22,860 nucleotides of DNA from positions 1 to 22,860 of IMG/VR virus record IMGVR_UViG_3300025483_000081; one strand, 5' to 3'. Of the stretch, positions 13,301 through 20,362 are shown piece after piece. The DNA comes from a virus. A model generated the notes under the pieces. That model did not search any database. It saw only the letters and a list, made by a program, of their open reading frames with translations, and was not told the origin of the DNA. Numbering within the stretch: the stretch's first letter is position 1; each line of letters opens with the position of its first letter. Made by a program: the position numbers and the translations under genes.

Positions 13301-13485
13301 TTAAAGAAAGCAATAACTTTATAATCTCCACTACCATCTGGAGACATTGCAGCAAGCATTGCCCTTGCTTTGGAATGATCTCCCATTGAAAGACGACCAT
13401 TCACAAAATCTTGTTCAGTTTCACCACATCCGATAATTAGATGAGGAGTCTTAAAGTTGGGAATGATAAAGTAGATGTTCTTCAT
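10330..13485 (-). CDS. SF2 helicase / N6-adenine DNA methyltransferase fusion (1051 aa)
   Basis: Order: N-terminal domain of unknown type (1-118); helicase core (about 120-470) with PRPYQKDF (123-130), WAKCRAGKSA (144-153, Walker A), CYDECHIG (241-248, DECH Walker B), ASGTAF (269-274, motif III) and IQGASRGGSG (454-463, a degenerate motif VI); a polar linker around 550-600; then a methyltransferase (about 705-1045) with CDPSGSQSAYLI (719-730, motif I) and ISNPPYSIN (779-787, motif IV of N6-adenine enzymes). Helicase plus methylase in one chain is seen in type ISP restriction enzymes and in DarB of phage P1, which protects injected DNA from type I restriction. No nuclease motif was found, so modification or anti-restriction fits better than restriction. 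A consensus sigma70 promoter lies 38 nt before the ATG. Confidence 0.85.
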   Translation of the reverse strand: MKNIYFIIPNFKTPHLIIGCGETEQDFVNGRLSMGDHSKARAMLAAMSPDGSGDYKVIAFFKNFSGRDHDIHIFLKNIPFSKKHSEVFAFRGNHSYTEEIIVEMCRKEFSLDGIVTDKINFTPRPYQKDFIQKASKEYADFLLWAKCRAGKSAMVLSHIVDRNFKVSLVVSRSKSPEQSWKEDSKRFVEFDHIKYICLSDKGWEEQLEFWSQVEGTQVVLWSTIQGLIRKVESLSQVDFLCYDECHIGYFGKQWNNIRDLLSEVPCMYASGTAFKQAPEFTKDNTFIYSYFDEQLDVKRGIFHRGKLNVVLTKYESDEYRKIYGDSPDAMKNTFTIEDGKFAHENLVIDFVYNRLSTQRHIRKSEDRLMNQTQHAYLLMPSAEACELIAPYIKDYAPLVAIGDANVDADMIRKHVAENTKTMIITRWANVLGVTVKEIDTVINCSEGKSTEFWIQGASRGGSGDHDYRVIEYSPQKCLESLRLAYSMACDSNPELAKFTPLDFVAISEWCKGYTKMTQDKINEITACDIGDTRSLISSACYHIDLNKLEEFDLNLDLKSSTSNVVKDVEVNDNDANGKTNVKKDLENTPVSNKELHRKKETIKSILESIPLVILYELREGNSANSIEMILNSNYYQSVTGDYENIIQRCIDEKLIDSNKFLYRLSQASVDIDISIKNSLANTLDTLSVSSQDQRGIPFTLLSEMCDDYVQSDDKILLICDPSGSQSAYLIEHKGIRPENLWVWESCQTHRFRVECLSKKINIIANLEDVMGKVEFDGVISNPPYSINSHKTGKSSYGDFAEIGYNLLKEGGYGIMVHPPGLRKDNNARHYLMRDVQVEKLSIHSSKEGSKVFNASTPYDWYSYKKEERTSATKVRFQDTNEWIDVDFRDYPFIPNHSLDLLKKYINTDASIPRLTAKVGRAPRFKDKKNPNKFDPTVYFEGCYVNVNKTTPDGEPEFVYDKKPQPYYQQKKVIFKEGGNFYPYYDDGKYGATDNSMYLLVDSEEEGCAIVEFLNSDEANTYREACQLSGGFRTVCSMLNVIPNPYYAKKSN

Positions 13486-13522
13486 AAAAGCCTAGATGAT
13501 GGTTATCAACCCTGACAGAGTT

Positions 13523-13552
13523 ATTGTACTGGAATACGTGGGGGTCTGTCAA
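13523..13552 (-). promoter_or_regulatory. Sigma70 promoter of the helicase-methyltransferase gene
   Basis: TTGACA (13552-13547), 18-nt spacer, TACAAT (13528-13523) on the minus strand, giving a leader of about 30 nt to the ATG at 13485. The -35 overlaps the stop codon of the 36-aa gene upstream. Inverted arms GACAGA/TCTGTC (13513-13518 and 13545-13550) flank the spacer and -10 and could be an operator, but may be chance. Confidence 0.72.
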
Positions 13553-13659
13553 GAGACCCGTAAGGCATTCAAGACAACTTCAGTCAAACGAACACCCCAG
13601 TTCATCATGAGCATGAAAGAACCCACGAAAATCAGTTTCTCAGTGCTTGAGAAACGCAT
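13549..13659 (-). CDS. 36-aa putative membrane peptide
   Basis: The frame starts MRFSSTEKLIFVGSFMLMMN and ends WGVRLTEVVLNALRVS. A short polar start is followed by a hydrophobic helix (LIFVGSFMLMMNWGV) and an amphipathic C-terminal helix. It fills the only sizeable gap in the helicase region, its stop overlaps the -35 box of the next promoter, and it lies 24 nt after a TATACT with the copy-A element. No Shine-Dalgarno is visible. Phages of this type often encode such single-pass peptides, but function here is unknown. Confidence 0.5.
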   Translation of the reverse strand: MRFSSTEKLIFVGSFMLMMNWGVRLTEVVLNALRVS

Positions 13660-13682
13660 GGTACTGCATTGTAAGTCAACCT

Positions 13683-13739
13683 AGTATAAAGTCCCTTACA
13701 GAGGATTCTGGAGGGACTGGGACACTTTCTAAACTGGTC
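13683..13739 (-). promoter_or_regulatory. Putative activator-type promoter, copy A, with overlapping hairpin
   Basis: On the minus strand GACCAGTTT (13739-13731) and AGTGTC (13726-13721) precede TATACT (13688-13683) by exactly 32 nt. A hairpin AGTCCCT/AGGGACT (13718-13712 and 13696-13690, 15-nt loop) followed by TTT lies between them and could act as a weak terminator for the gene before. No -35 hexamer is seen. The distal block overlaps the stop codon of the upstream gene. Confidence 0.58.
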
Positions 13740-15264
13740 TATCAAGTGGAATGTTTTCTTTTATTAAATTAATCAGATCTTTATTCTTTGATGCAACACC
13801 TAATCCAAAAGTATGAGTAAAGTTTAATTTTGGAAGATCCAATTCTTCAAAAAATCTCTTGACTCCATATTCATTTCCGTTTATATTATCAACCATTGTG
13901 TCATGGAAAAGAATAACAGCATCATCAGATAGAAACTTACTCCAAGTTTCATAATCATTTTTTATTGATTCGTATGCATGATCACCATCAATGTGGAGAA
14001 TATCTATTTCTTTATCCCACTCTTTTGCAATATCATCAAAATATCCTTTGATGAATGTAAGATTGTCTTTGAGAAATAGTTTTTCTTGCTTTGATAAAAC
14101 AAATGGATATAAACTAGGATCTCTTTCTCCTGCATATTGATCACCTTCAAAAGAATCAATACCATAAACATGACCAATTCTAGGAATTGCAAACGCAAAT
14201 GAAGAGAATCCGTGGTCAACACCAAGATCTACAGTAATTTTTGGTTTAACTGTTTTTACTAACCATTCAGCAAATCCCCTATGTCCCCTCCAACAACTAT
14301 GCAAATCATCTAGATTAGTCAAAAATAATTTGTCAATTGCTTGTGTTCTTTCCGCAAGTGCTTTAGTCTCTGGTGAAAAACTAGATGCAAATACTACAAG
14401 ATCGCTGTTCTGTAGATAAATGCCCAGATGTAAAATATGAAGAAAGGATTGTTCGACATATTCAGAACCCATCTGAATAGATTCACTTAGACTATGAATT
14501 GCATAATTGACTGAGTTTTGAAATTGTCCAATTTGATAGAATAATTTACTACAATCTTGAAATATAATTGGTCTAAAAGTATTGCTATAAGGCTTACTAT
14601 TAGATAAAAACTTTGAACCATAATCTAGTGCTAATTCATAATTTTCAACACTATTATAGTGCTTAAATATAAACCAAATGAAATACCAATTTGTTGGATC
14701 TTTTTTATGCTCCCTTTCACATAAAGAAAGATAAAAAAGTTCTTTGTCTACTGTTTTATTGATATCCTTGATTATTTTTACAGTAGTTTCTACAAAAACT
14801 TCATTCTCAAAATCTTTTGATGGTATAAAGATGGGATGTTCGTGAACAGCATTTTTCCAAGTATAATTTTGAGTCCTATGAAATCTTATATGAACTTCTT
14901 TTGATTCCTTTTCTTCATCACCAATCTTATCAAATCTTTTATGTTTGAAGGATGTAAATTGGTCTTCAAGAGGGGTAAATCCCTCAGGAGAAAACTCTTG
15001 AATATCTTCATTAAAATCTAAACTTAATGCCCAGTCAGTTTTAACATATGATAAAGATTTATTTCTTGCCTCGGAAAAGTCAAATTCTTCTCGAGACATT
15101 GGATGTTCATGAACAGTAATTCCAGCATTTCTCAATCTCTCTACAGTATTATCTGTACTTCCAGTATCTACTACAACAGTATCTGAAAATAATCTTGAAG
15201 TTTCAATAAATCTATCTACGTTTTTTTCTTCATTTTTGCAGATGGCATAAAGAGTTATGTTCAT
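13729..15264 (-). CDS. GT2 glycosyltransferase / class I methyltransferase fusion (511 aa)
   Basis: The N-terminal ~145 residues are a family-2 glycosyltransferase of the WaaE-like subgroup: LYAICKNEEKNV (5-16), VVDTGSTDNT (31-40), SEARNKSL (64-71), SLDFNED (81-87, nucleotide-sugar metal site) and NAVHEHPIF (138-146). A helical TPR-like middle follows (about 165-310). The C-terminus (about 325-490) is a Methyltransf_24-type SAM enzyme: VDLGVDHGFSSF (345-356), YGIDSFEGD (367-375), LHIDGDHAYESI (423-434), ILFHDT (451-456). The protein probably adds and then methylates a sugar, on virion proteins or host glycan; substrate unknown. The longer frame starts at TTG 15279; the ATG at 15264, overlapping the previous stop (ATGA), is preferred. 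Confidence 0.87.
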   Translation of the reverse strand: MNITLYAICKNEEKNVDRFIETSRLFSDTVVVDTGSTDNTVERLRNAGITVHEHPMSREEFDFSEARNKSLSYVKTDWALSLDFNEDIQEFSPEGFTPLEDQFTSFKHKRFDKIGDEEKESKEVHIRFHRTQNYTWKNAVHEHPIFIPSKDFENEVFVETTVKIIKDINKTVDKELFYLSLCEREHKKDPTNWYFIWFIFKHYNSVENYELALDYGSKFLSNSKPYSNTFRPIIFQDCSKLFYQIGQFQNSVNYAIHSLSESIQMGSEYVEQSFLHILHLGIYLQNSDLVVFASSFSPETKALAERTQAIDKLFLTNLDDLHSCWRGHRGFAEWLVKTVKPKITVDLGVDHGFSSFAFAIPRIGHVYGIDSFEGDQYAGERDPSLYPFVLSKQEKLFLKDNLTFIKGYFDDIAKEWDKEIDILHIDGDHAYESIKNDYETWSKFLSDDAVILFHDTMVDNINGNEYGVKRFFEELDLPKLNFTHTFGLGVASKNKDLINLIKENIPLDRPV

Positions 15265-15959
15265 ATGTATTTCTCCCAATTAATGCAAGGTGATAAAAAG
15301 TTTCCATGACAATGAGTACAATATCCTGGAATTGGTGATGCCAAATAATTTCCTTTTCGACTCAGTTCAATGAATTTGATGTGATCATTTGAAGGTTCAA
15401 CATTTGTTGAATGTTTTTTATGAATTTCAAAGTCTTCTAATAAAGTTCCAAATCTAGTTGCAAAAGTATTTGTTGTTGATGGAACTGGCTTCCAGTGAGA
15501 ATTTTCTGTAACTAAGATCTTAGACATTAGATCTTTATACATTTCTTGATACTTATCGCCATGATCATACAAAGTTACATATTTTACTGGTAGGGTAAAT
15601 CCTTCTAGTAAAATATTTGCCCAATTATCTTTATGTAAGTAATCATCTTCTAGAAAATAGATAATCGTATCTTCATCAAAATTTTTAGACTTTATTATAT
15701 CTAAAGTCTTGAGAAAACTTTTTGATTCTTTACCTGCTTTGATTCTTATAACATCTTTCTCATCTTTCAAGAAAGTATCTTCAATCTTCCCATACGTCTC
15801 ATCATAGATTATTGTATAATTTACTAAATTTGGATCTAAAGTTCTCTTAAAGTTTAAAAATGTCTTTTCTTTATCCCACCAACTGGGTCTAGATCTTGAT
15901 GGTTGCTCTTGCAATTTAGAGTAAAAGCAATGACGTAAAAATACTTCAATTTTTTTCAT
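15261..15959 (-). CDS. Putative glycosyltransferase (232 aa)
   Basis: It reads like a GT-A fold sugar transferase: after an N-terminal Arg/Trp-rich region (SRSRPSWWDKEKTF), IIYFLEDDYLHKDNW (99-113) supplies a DxD-like acidic site on a strand end. KYVTLYDHGDKY (126-137) and STTNTFATRF (161-170) follow, then ASPIPGYCTHCHGNF (207-221), a pattern I associate with phage glycosyltransferases of this size. The donor and acceptor are unknown. The gene is directly upstream of, and overlaps by 4 nt, the GT2/methyltransferase fusion, so the two probably act on the same glycan. No late promoter is obvious in the 45-nt gap before it. Confidence 0.65.
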   Translation of the reverse strand: MKKIEVFLRHCFYSKLQEQPSRSRPSWWDKEKTFLNFKRTLDPNLVNYTIIYDETYGKIEDTFLKDEKDVIRIKAGKESKSFLKTLDIIKSKNFDEDTIIYFLEDDYLHKDNWANILLEGFTLPVKYVTLYDHGDKYQEMYKDLMSKILVTENSHWKPVPSTTNTFATRFGTLLEDFEIHKKHSTNVEPSNDHIKFIELSRKGNYLASPIPGYCTHCHGNFLSPCINWEKYI

Positions 15960-16004
15960 ATATTAAATCTATCAAAATGCATAACGTTTGGTGTACTCTA
16001 TGTA

Positions 16005-19000
16005 TTAGAGATCTATTTCTTCAATTGCAGCACTATGATTAAGACTAATGTCAAAATTCTTCCAATTATATCCACCTCTAAATGTTGTTACTGGAGTTAA
16101 AGATGAATTATTTGTTAAGTTGCCAAGACCGCTGTATCCCCAGGTCCATAAACTTCCATCACTCTTAGTTGCAATATTACAAATACCTCCAAGTTTTACA
16201 TCTTTCCAAGTATTTCCTCCACCAAAAACTTCAATTGGAGTGTTGGCAAAAAGTGAATTAGAATTAACTGGTAGGACATATGGTATTCCGCTATATGAAT
16301 TAGTGTCACTGGAGACTCCATTTCTTCCCCAAAAAAACATTTGTCCCTGTTTTGATATTGCGCCAGTAGCATGTAGACCAGAACTAACTTTTTTCCAATT
16401 ATTTTCACCATATGCTACCTGAGTTGGAGTCAATCTTTCAACACTACTGTGTGATAAGTTTATGCCAAGTTCTCCACTAGCATTCGATCCCCATGCCCAT
16501 AGAGTACCATCATCACGAATAGCACTTGATGACTTAAATGACGCAGAAATTGCTGGTGGAATATGTTGTGGAGAGCACCAATTACTGTCTGAATACTCTG
16601 TTTGAATTGGGGTAGTCAGGTAAGCACTACCATAAGACAAATAATTTCCAGATTGACGTTTATTATTTTTCCCCCACGTCCATAGGGTTCCATCAGTTTT
16701 GGTTGCCCAAACATAACTATCATTTCCCACACCACAATAACAATTTTCCCAATTATTACCACCACCAAATGTAGTTACTGGTGTATATCTTCTTTGATAT
16801 GTGCTGTAGAGAACACCAAGTTGACCCACGCTATTTGCACCCCAAGTCCACAGAGTTCCATCTGTTTTAATTGCTACAGTAAAATCATGACCAGTACAAA
16901 CACTTTTCCAATTATTACCACCAGCAAATGTAGTTAGTGGTGTCATAGATAAGGCAGTGGAGTCGTCATTTCCTAATACACCAAAACCCCATCCCCATAA
17001 AGTACCATCCTTAGCAATAGCGTGCATATGATTAGAGTTGTGTCCTGTAGAAAGAACTCTCCATTGATCCGAACCTGAGAATAATGTTACTGGAGTTGAT
17101 TCGTTTTGATACATTAAAAAATTATTCCTTCCCCAACTCCATAATTGCCCATTATTTTTTAAAGCAAAAGTGGCATATTTATTGCAAGTAACTTGTTTCC
17201 AATCATTTCCACCAGCAAATGTAGTTACTGGTGTATAAGTGTGAGTAGTAAGATCTAATTTATTAATTCCAAGACCTCCTCCATATCCCCATGTCCATAG
17301 GGTTCCATCAGTTTTGATTGCTGCCATATGGTAATTACTAACTGAAACTTGTTTCCAAGATCCTCCATTATGCACTTGTGTTGGAGTGACTGAATCTGTT
17401 GACGAATTTGTTCCAGATATTCCATAATTGTTATTTAATCCCCACGTATACAATTCTCCATTATCTCTAATTGCAGCAGATCCGTTTTCTGAAGATGCAA
17501 CGCCTTTAAATCTTTTAGTATCGGTGGGTAATTGTGTTGGTGGTGAATTGTTAATGTTTTTAAACCATTGACTATTTCCTTTTCCCCAAGCCCATAAAGT
17601 TCCATCTCTTTTTACAACTACTTCACCACCTAAAGTTTGTGGTAATCTATCTGAGTAAACTCTCTTCTGATCTTCAGAAGTTTTCCATGTCATTCCTGGA
17701 CTATTAATTTGAACAGGTCTTGAAAATGTAGAACTTAAATTCGAGTTTGTCAATTGACCAAATCCATTATTTCCCCAAGTCCATAGGGTGCCATCATTTT
17801 TAGTTGCTAGCACATGGTCATAACCAAAAGTAATATAATCCCAATTAGTACCTCCAGCAAATGTAGTTACTGGTGTATATTTTGTACTATTATATTCATA
17901 TAAATTGGAAGTATAATTGTCACTATTAATTCCTAGTTGACCTTGATTATTCCTTCCCCACATCCATAAGGTTCCATCAGTTTTGATTGCTCCCATAACC
18001 TGATCCCCACAAGCAACCTGTTTCCAGTCAGTTCCACCAGCAAATGTAGTTACTGGTGTTTTTCTGTAGTTGAAATCACCAAAATTGTTTATACCAAGTG
18101 TTGAATAATTTGTACTTCCTCCACCCCAAGTCCATAATGTTCCATCAAGCTTGATTGCTGCACAATTACCTGTTCCTTTAGAAACTTGCTTCCAATTATT
18201 ACCACCAGCAAATGTAGTTACTGGTGTTTGAGCTGATCCACTCCGTAGATTATTTCCAAGAGCACCTGCAATCTCAGTACCATTAGTCCACAATTTTCCA
18301 TTACTATCGATTGCAGACCATCCATCACTCCAAATGTATCCACATTCTACTTGTTTCCAATAAGTATTCGGAATGGTATTTACTGGAATTGATAATCTGT
18401 TAGAATACCAGACCTGATCTCCCCATTCCCATAAGGTTCCATCATCTTTAATTGCTGCCGAAGAGTTCCACTTATTTTGATTTTGATACTGATTACTTAC
18501 ATAACTTGACCGACGAGTATGACTACACATATACCAATTGTTACCACCAGCAAATGTCGTTATGGGACTAGAAACATAATTTTGTCTATTGGACCATCCT
18601 TGACTAATTACAGGCAAATAAGCTCTCTCAGCACCAATTCCCAAATCAAATTTTTCTCCCCAATTAAAAAGATTTCCTGATCCTATGGCAGATCTAGTTC
18701 CACCAACAGTATACCAATCAGCATTATTGGAAACTAATTGTGGAGTTATTGAATGTACATATCCAGTTTCATAACCATTATCACCATGTCCTAATTCTCC
18801 ATAATAATTTGATCCCCAAGACCATAGAGATCCATCATTTTTTACAGCAAAAGATGATGACTCTGGGGCGAATCCTCCAAGTACAGTATAATCTCCACTA
18901 TCAGTATAATTCCAATAAAAACTCTCACGTTGATGATATATATTTTTTGTTGCAACTGCAAGTTTCCAATCATTTCCACCTGCAAATGTAGTTACTGGAG

Positions 19001-20324
19001 TCCACCTATCTACTCTATCATTTGTTCCAAGTTGTCCAGTACGATTATGTCCCCAAACCCATAAACTTCCATCAGATTTGATTGCTGTACAATGAATAGA
19101 TCCTGCATTAATAAGTTTCCAATCACTTCCACCAGAAAATACTGTTGTTGCAGTATATGCAACTTTAAATTGAGAACCATTCACAGTATATGTGGGTGCT
19201 ACATTATTTGCGAGAATTGAATATCCCCATTGCCATAGAGTTCCATCTCGTTTAATTGCATAGGCATGTCTTTCTGCTGCAGAGATTTTTTTCCAATCAC
19301 CACCAGGTATTTCTATTGGAATGGTTATATTGAGATTAGCAGCTGCTATAGCACTCCCACTAGCAGTAGGAGGTCCCCCTCCAGAGACACTGTGTTGATT
19401 ATTGCTGAAATCTGCAAATGATCCTTGACATATGAGTAGTTCTGTTCCAGTAACAGCAGGTAAAGGTGCGTTTGGTACTGTGAAGTTTGATGTGTAGAGA
19501 GCATTGCCTTTGACTAGGCGGAAGTTGGAAATATAACCATCAAAGGGATACTGTAGATACGGATCATTAGGTTTTCTATCACCGATAGTAAAAGGTTCAG
19601 TATTTGTGAAATCCGTATTTATATTTGTTGAAGTATGCTCCAATATGCCATTAATATACATTTTCAAAGTACCAGAGGATCTAGTGACCGCAAGATGATA
19701 CCAAGTATTATTTGCTACATCGCTACTAGATTGGTACATAATGATACCACTATTGCCATCATCTTGAGCACCAAATGTAAATTTATTCTGATAGAAAGAT
19801 ATATTATATGTCCAGGGTATGACTCCATCGCCTTTGCCACCAATATGAGCGTAAGTACTCGCCCCCACACTGGATAAACTTTTTACCCAACACTCAATAG
19901 TAAAATCACCTGTCCCTAAATTTAAAGTGTCATCACTTGCAATTGAGAGATAGTCATCACCATCAAATAATACACTACCCGCATTAGCAAATGGTTCTAT
20001 AACACCACCAAAATTATATCCAACTGATGTTGCATCTCTTCCCCAAGACCACATGGTTCCATTTTGTTTGATACCATATCCACACGTAATATTAGAGGCA
20101 ACACTTTTCCAATCAGTTCCACCTGCAAATGTAGTTACTGGAGTTGACTTTACTGCTGGCACTCCTGGGGTGTCATTAGTTCCAAAAACGTAATTATTTC
20201 CACTTTCATTTTTCCCCCAAGTCCAGTATCCTCCAGACTGAAAAATATCTGCATAAACAAATTTACTTTCAAAAGTTTGTTCTACGCCATTTTCAGTAAA
20301 TCTAAGGTTGCTACTTTCGGGCAT
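16005..20324 (-). CDS. Giant RCC1-repeat protein with LamG-like domain, probable tail/adhesion protein (1439 aa)
   Basis: The chain contains 21 RCC1-type blade signatures (LWTWG or variants), at about residues 33, 91, 363, 421, 500, 552, 631, 678, 730, 786, 847, 910, 958, 1009, 1062, 1109, 1158, 1214, 1275, 1330 and 1392. Each blade of 50-55 residues pairs this with AIKTDGTLW and TPVTTFAGGNDWK. Twenty-one equals three seven-bladed propellers. Between blades 2 and 3 (about 115-315) lies a concanavalin/LamG jelly-roll (VLFDGDDYLSI, FTIECWVKS, WYHLAVTRSSGTL, FDGYISNFRLVKG). The N-terminus FESKFVYADIF is shared with the neighbour gene and may be the virion anchor. No signal peptide. A phage late promoter (20354) supports a structural role, probably host or glycan binding; this is inferred. 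Confidence 0.85.
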   Translation of the reverse strand: MPESSNLRFTENGVEQTFESKFVYADIFQSGGYWTWGKNESGNNYVFGTNDTPGVPAVKSTPVTTFAGGTDWKSVASNITCGYGIKQNGTMWSWGRDATSVGYNFGGVIEPFANAGSVLFDGDDYLSIASDDTLNLGTGDFTIECWVKSLSSVGASTYAHIGGKGDGVIPWTYNISFYQNKFTFGAQDDGNSGIIMYQSSSDVANNTWYHLAVTRSSGTLKMYINGILEHTSTNINTDFTNTEPFTIGDRKPNDPYLQYPFDGYISNFRLVKGNALYTSNFTVPNAPLPAVTGTELLICQGSFADFSNNQHSVSGGGPPTASGSAIAAANLNITIPIEIPGGDWKKISAAERHAYAIKRDGTLWQWGYSILANNVAPTYTVNGSQFKVAYTATTVFSGGSDWKLINAGSIHCTAIKSDGSLWVWGHNRTGQLGTNDRVDRWTPVTTFAGGNDWKLAVATKNIYHQRESFYWNYTDSGDYTVLGGFAPESSSFAVKNDGSLWSWGSNYYGELGHGDNGYETGYVHSITPQLVSNNADWYTVGGTRSAIGSGNLFNWGEKFDLGIGAERAYLPVISQGWSNRQNYVSSPITTFAGGNNWYMCSHTRRSSYVSNQYQNQNKWNSSAAIKDDGTLWEWGDQVWYSNRLSIPVNTIPNTYWKQVECGYIWSDGWSAIDSNGKLWTNGTEIAGALGNNLRSGSAQTPVTTFAGGNNWKQVSKGTGNCAAIKLDGTLWTWGGGSTNYSTLGINNFGDFNYRKTPVTTFAGGTDWKQVACGDQVMGAIKTDGTLWMWGRNNQGQLGINSDNYTSNLYEYNSTKYTPVTTFAGGTNWDYITFGYDHVLATKNDGTLWTWGNNGFGQLTNSNLSSTFSRPVQINSPGMTWKTSEDQKRVYSDRLPQTLGGEVVVKRDGTLWAWGKGNSQWFKNINNSPPTQLPTDTKRFKGVASSENGSAAIRDNGELYTWGLNNNYGISGTNSSTDSVTPTQVHNGGSWKQVSVSNYHMAAIKTDGTLWTWGYGGGLGINKLDLTTHTYTPVTTFAGGNDWKQVTCNKYATFALKNNGQLWSWGRNNFLMYQNESTPVTLFSGSDQWRVLSTGHNSNHMHAIAKDGTLWGWGFGVLGNDDSTALSMTPLTTFAGGNNWKSVCTGHDFTVAIKTDGTLWTWGANSVGQLGVLYSTYQRRYTPVTTFGGGNNWENCYCGVGNDSYVWATKTDGTLWTWGKNNKRQSGNYLSYGSAYLTTPIQTEYSDSNWCSPQHIPPAISASFKSSSAIRDDGTLWAWGSNASGELGINLSHSSVERLTPTQVAYGENNWKKVSSGLHATGAISKQGQMFFWGRNGVSSDTNSYSGIPYVLPVNSNSLFANTPIEVFGGGNTWKDVKLGGICNIATKSDGSLWTWGYSGLGNLTNNSSLTPVTTFRGGYNWKNFDISLNHSAAIEEIDL
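16766..18227 (+). repeat. Repeated DNA segments encoding TPVTTFAGG/KTDGTLW in the giant gene
   Basis: The plus-strand 19-mer CAAATGTAGTTACTGGTGT begins at about 16766, 17216, 17858, 18041 and 18209, with further one- or two-mismatch copies (for example about 16925, 18985 and 20128). Another recurring piece, ending GGTTCCATCAGTTTTGATTGC-like, encodes AIKTDGTLW. Near-identity at DNA level, rather than only at protein level, implies recent duplication or gene conversion. Confidence 0.8.
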
Positions 20325-20340
20325 CTATCTGTAGTCACTT

Positions 20341-20354
20341 TCCTTTTATTTATT
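20341..20354 (-). promoter_or_regulatory. T4-type late promoter and ribosome site of the giant RCC1 gene
   Basis: AATAAATA (20354-20347) on the minus strand fits the T4-like late -10 element (NATAAATA, used with the phage late sigma factor). AAAGGA follows at about 20346-20341, roughly 16 nt before the ATG at 20324. The site lies in a true intergenic gap, unlike other TATAAATA-like strings found inside genes of this window. Confidence 0.6.
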
Positions 20355-20362
20355 TTAAAAAA

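Noticed and set aside
8664-13485. Complete restriction-modification or DISARM-type defence island
   Set aside because: Helicases and methylase parts are present, but no nuclease, PLD or specificity subunit motif was seen, so only a modification or anti-restriction role is proposed.
13496-13684. Plus-strand frame (62 aa) in the 243-nt gap
   Set aside because: The gap carries minus-strand promoters and a minus-strand membrane peptide; the plus translation has no recognisable features.
19616-19624. TATAAATA-like late promoter string inside the giant RCC1 gene
   Set aside because: It is in coding sequence (as are similar strings near 17175, 21641 and 7844) with no gene start behind it, so most likely chance in AT-rich DNA.
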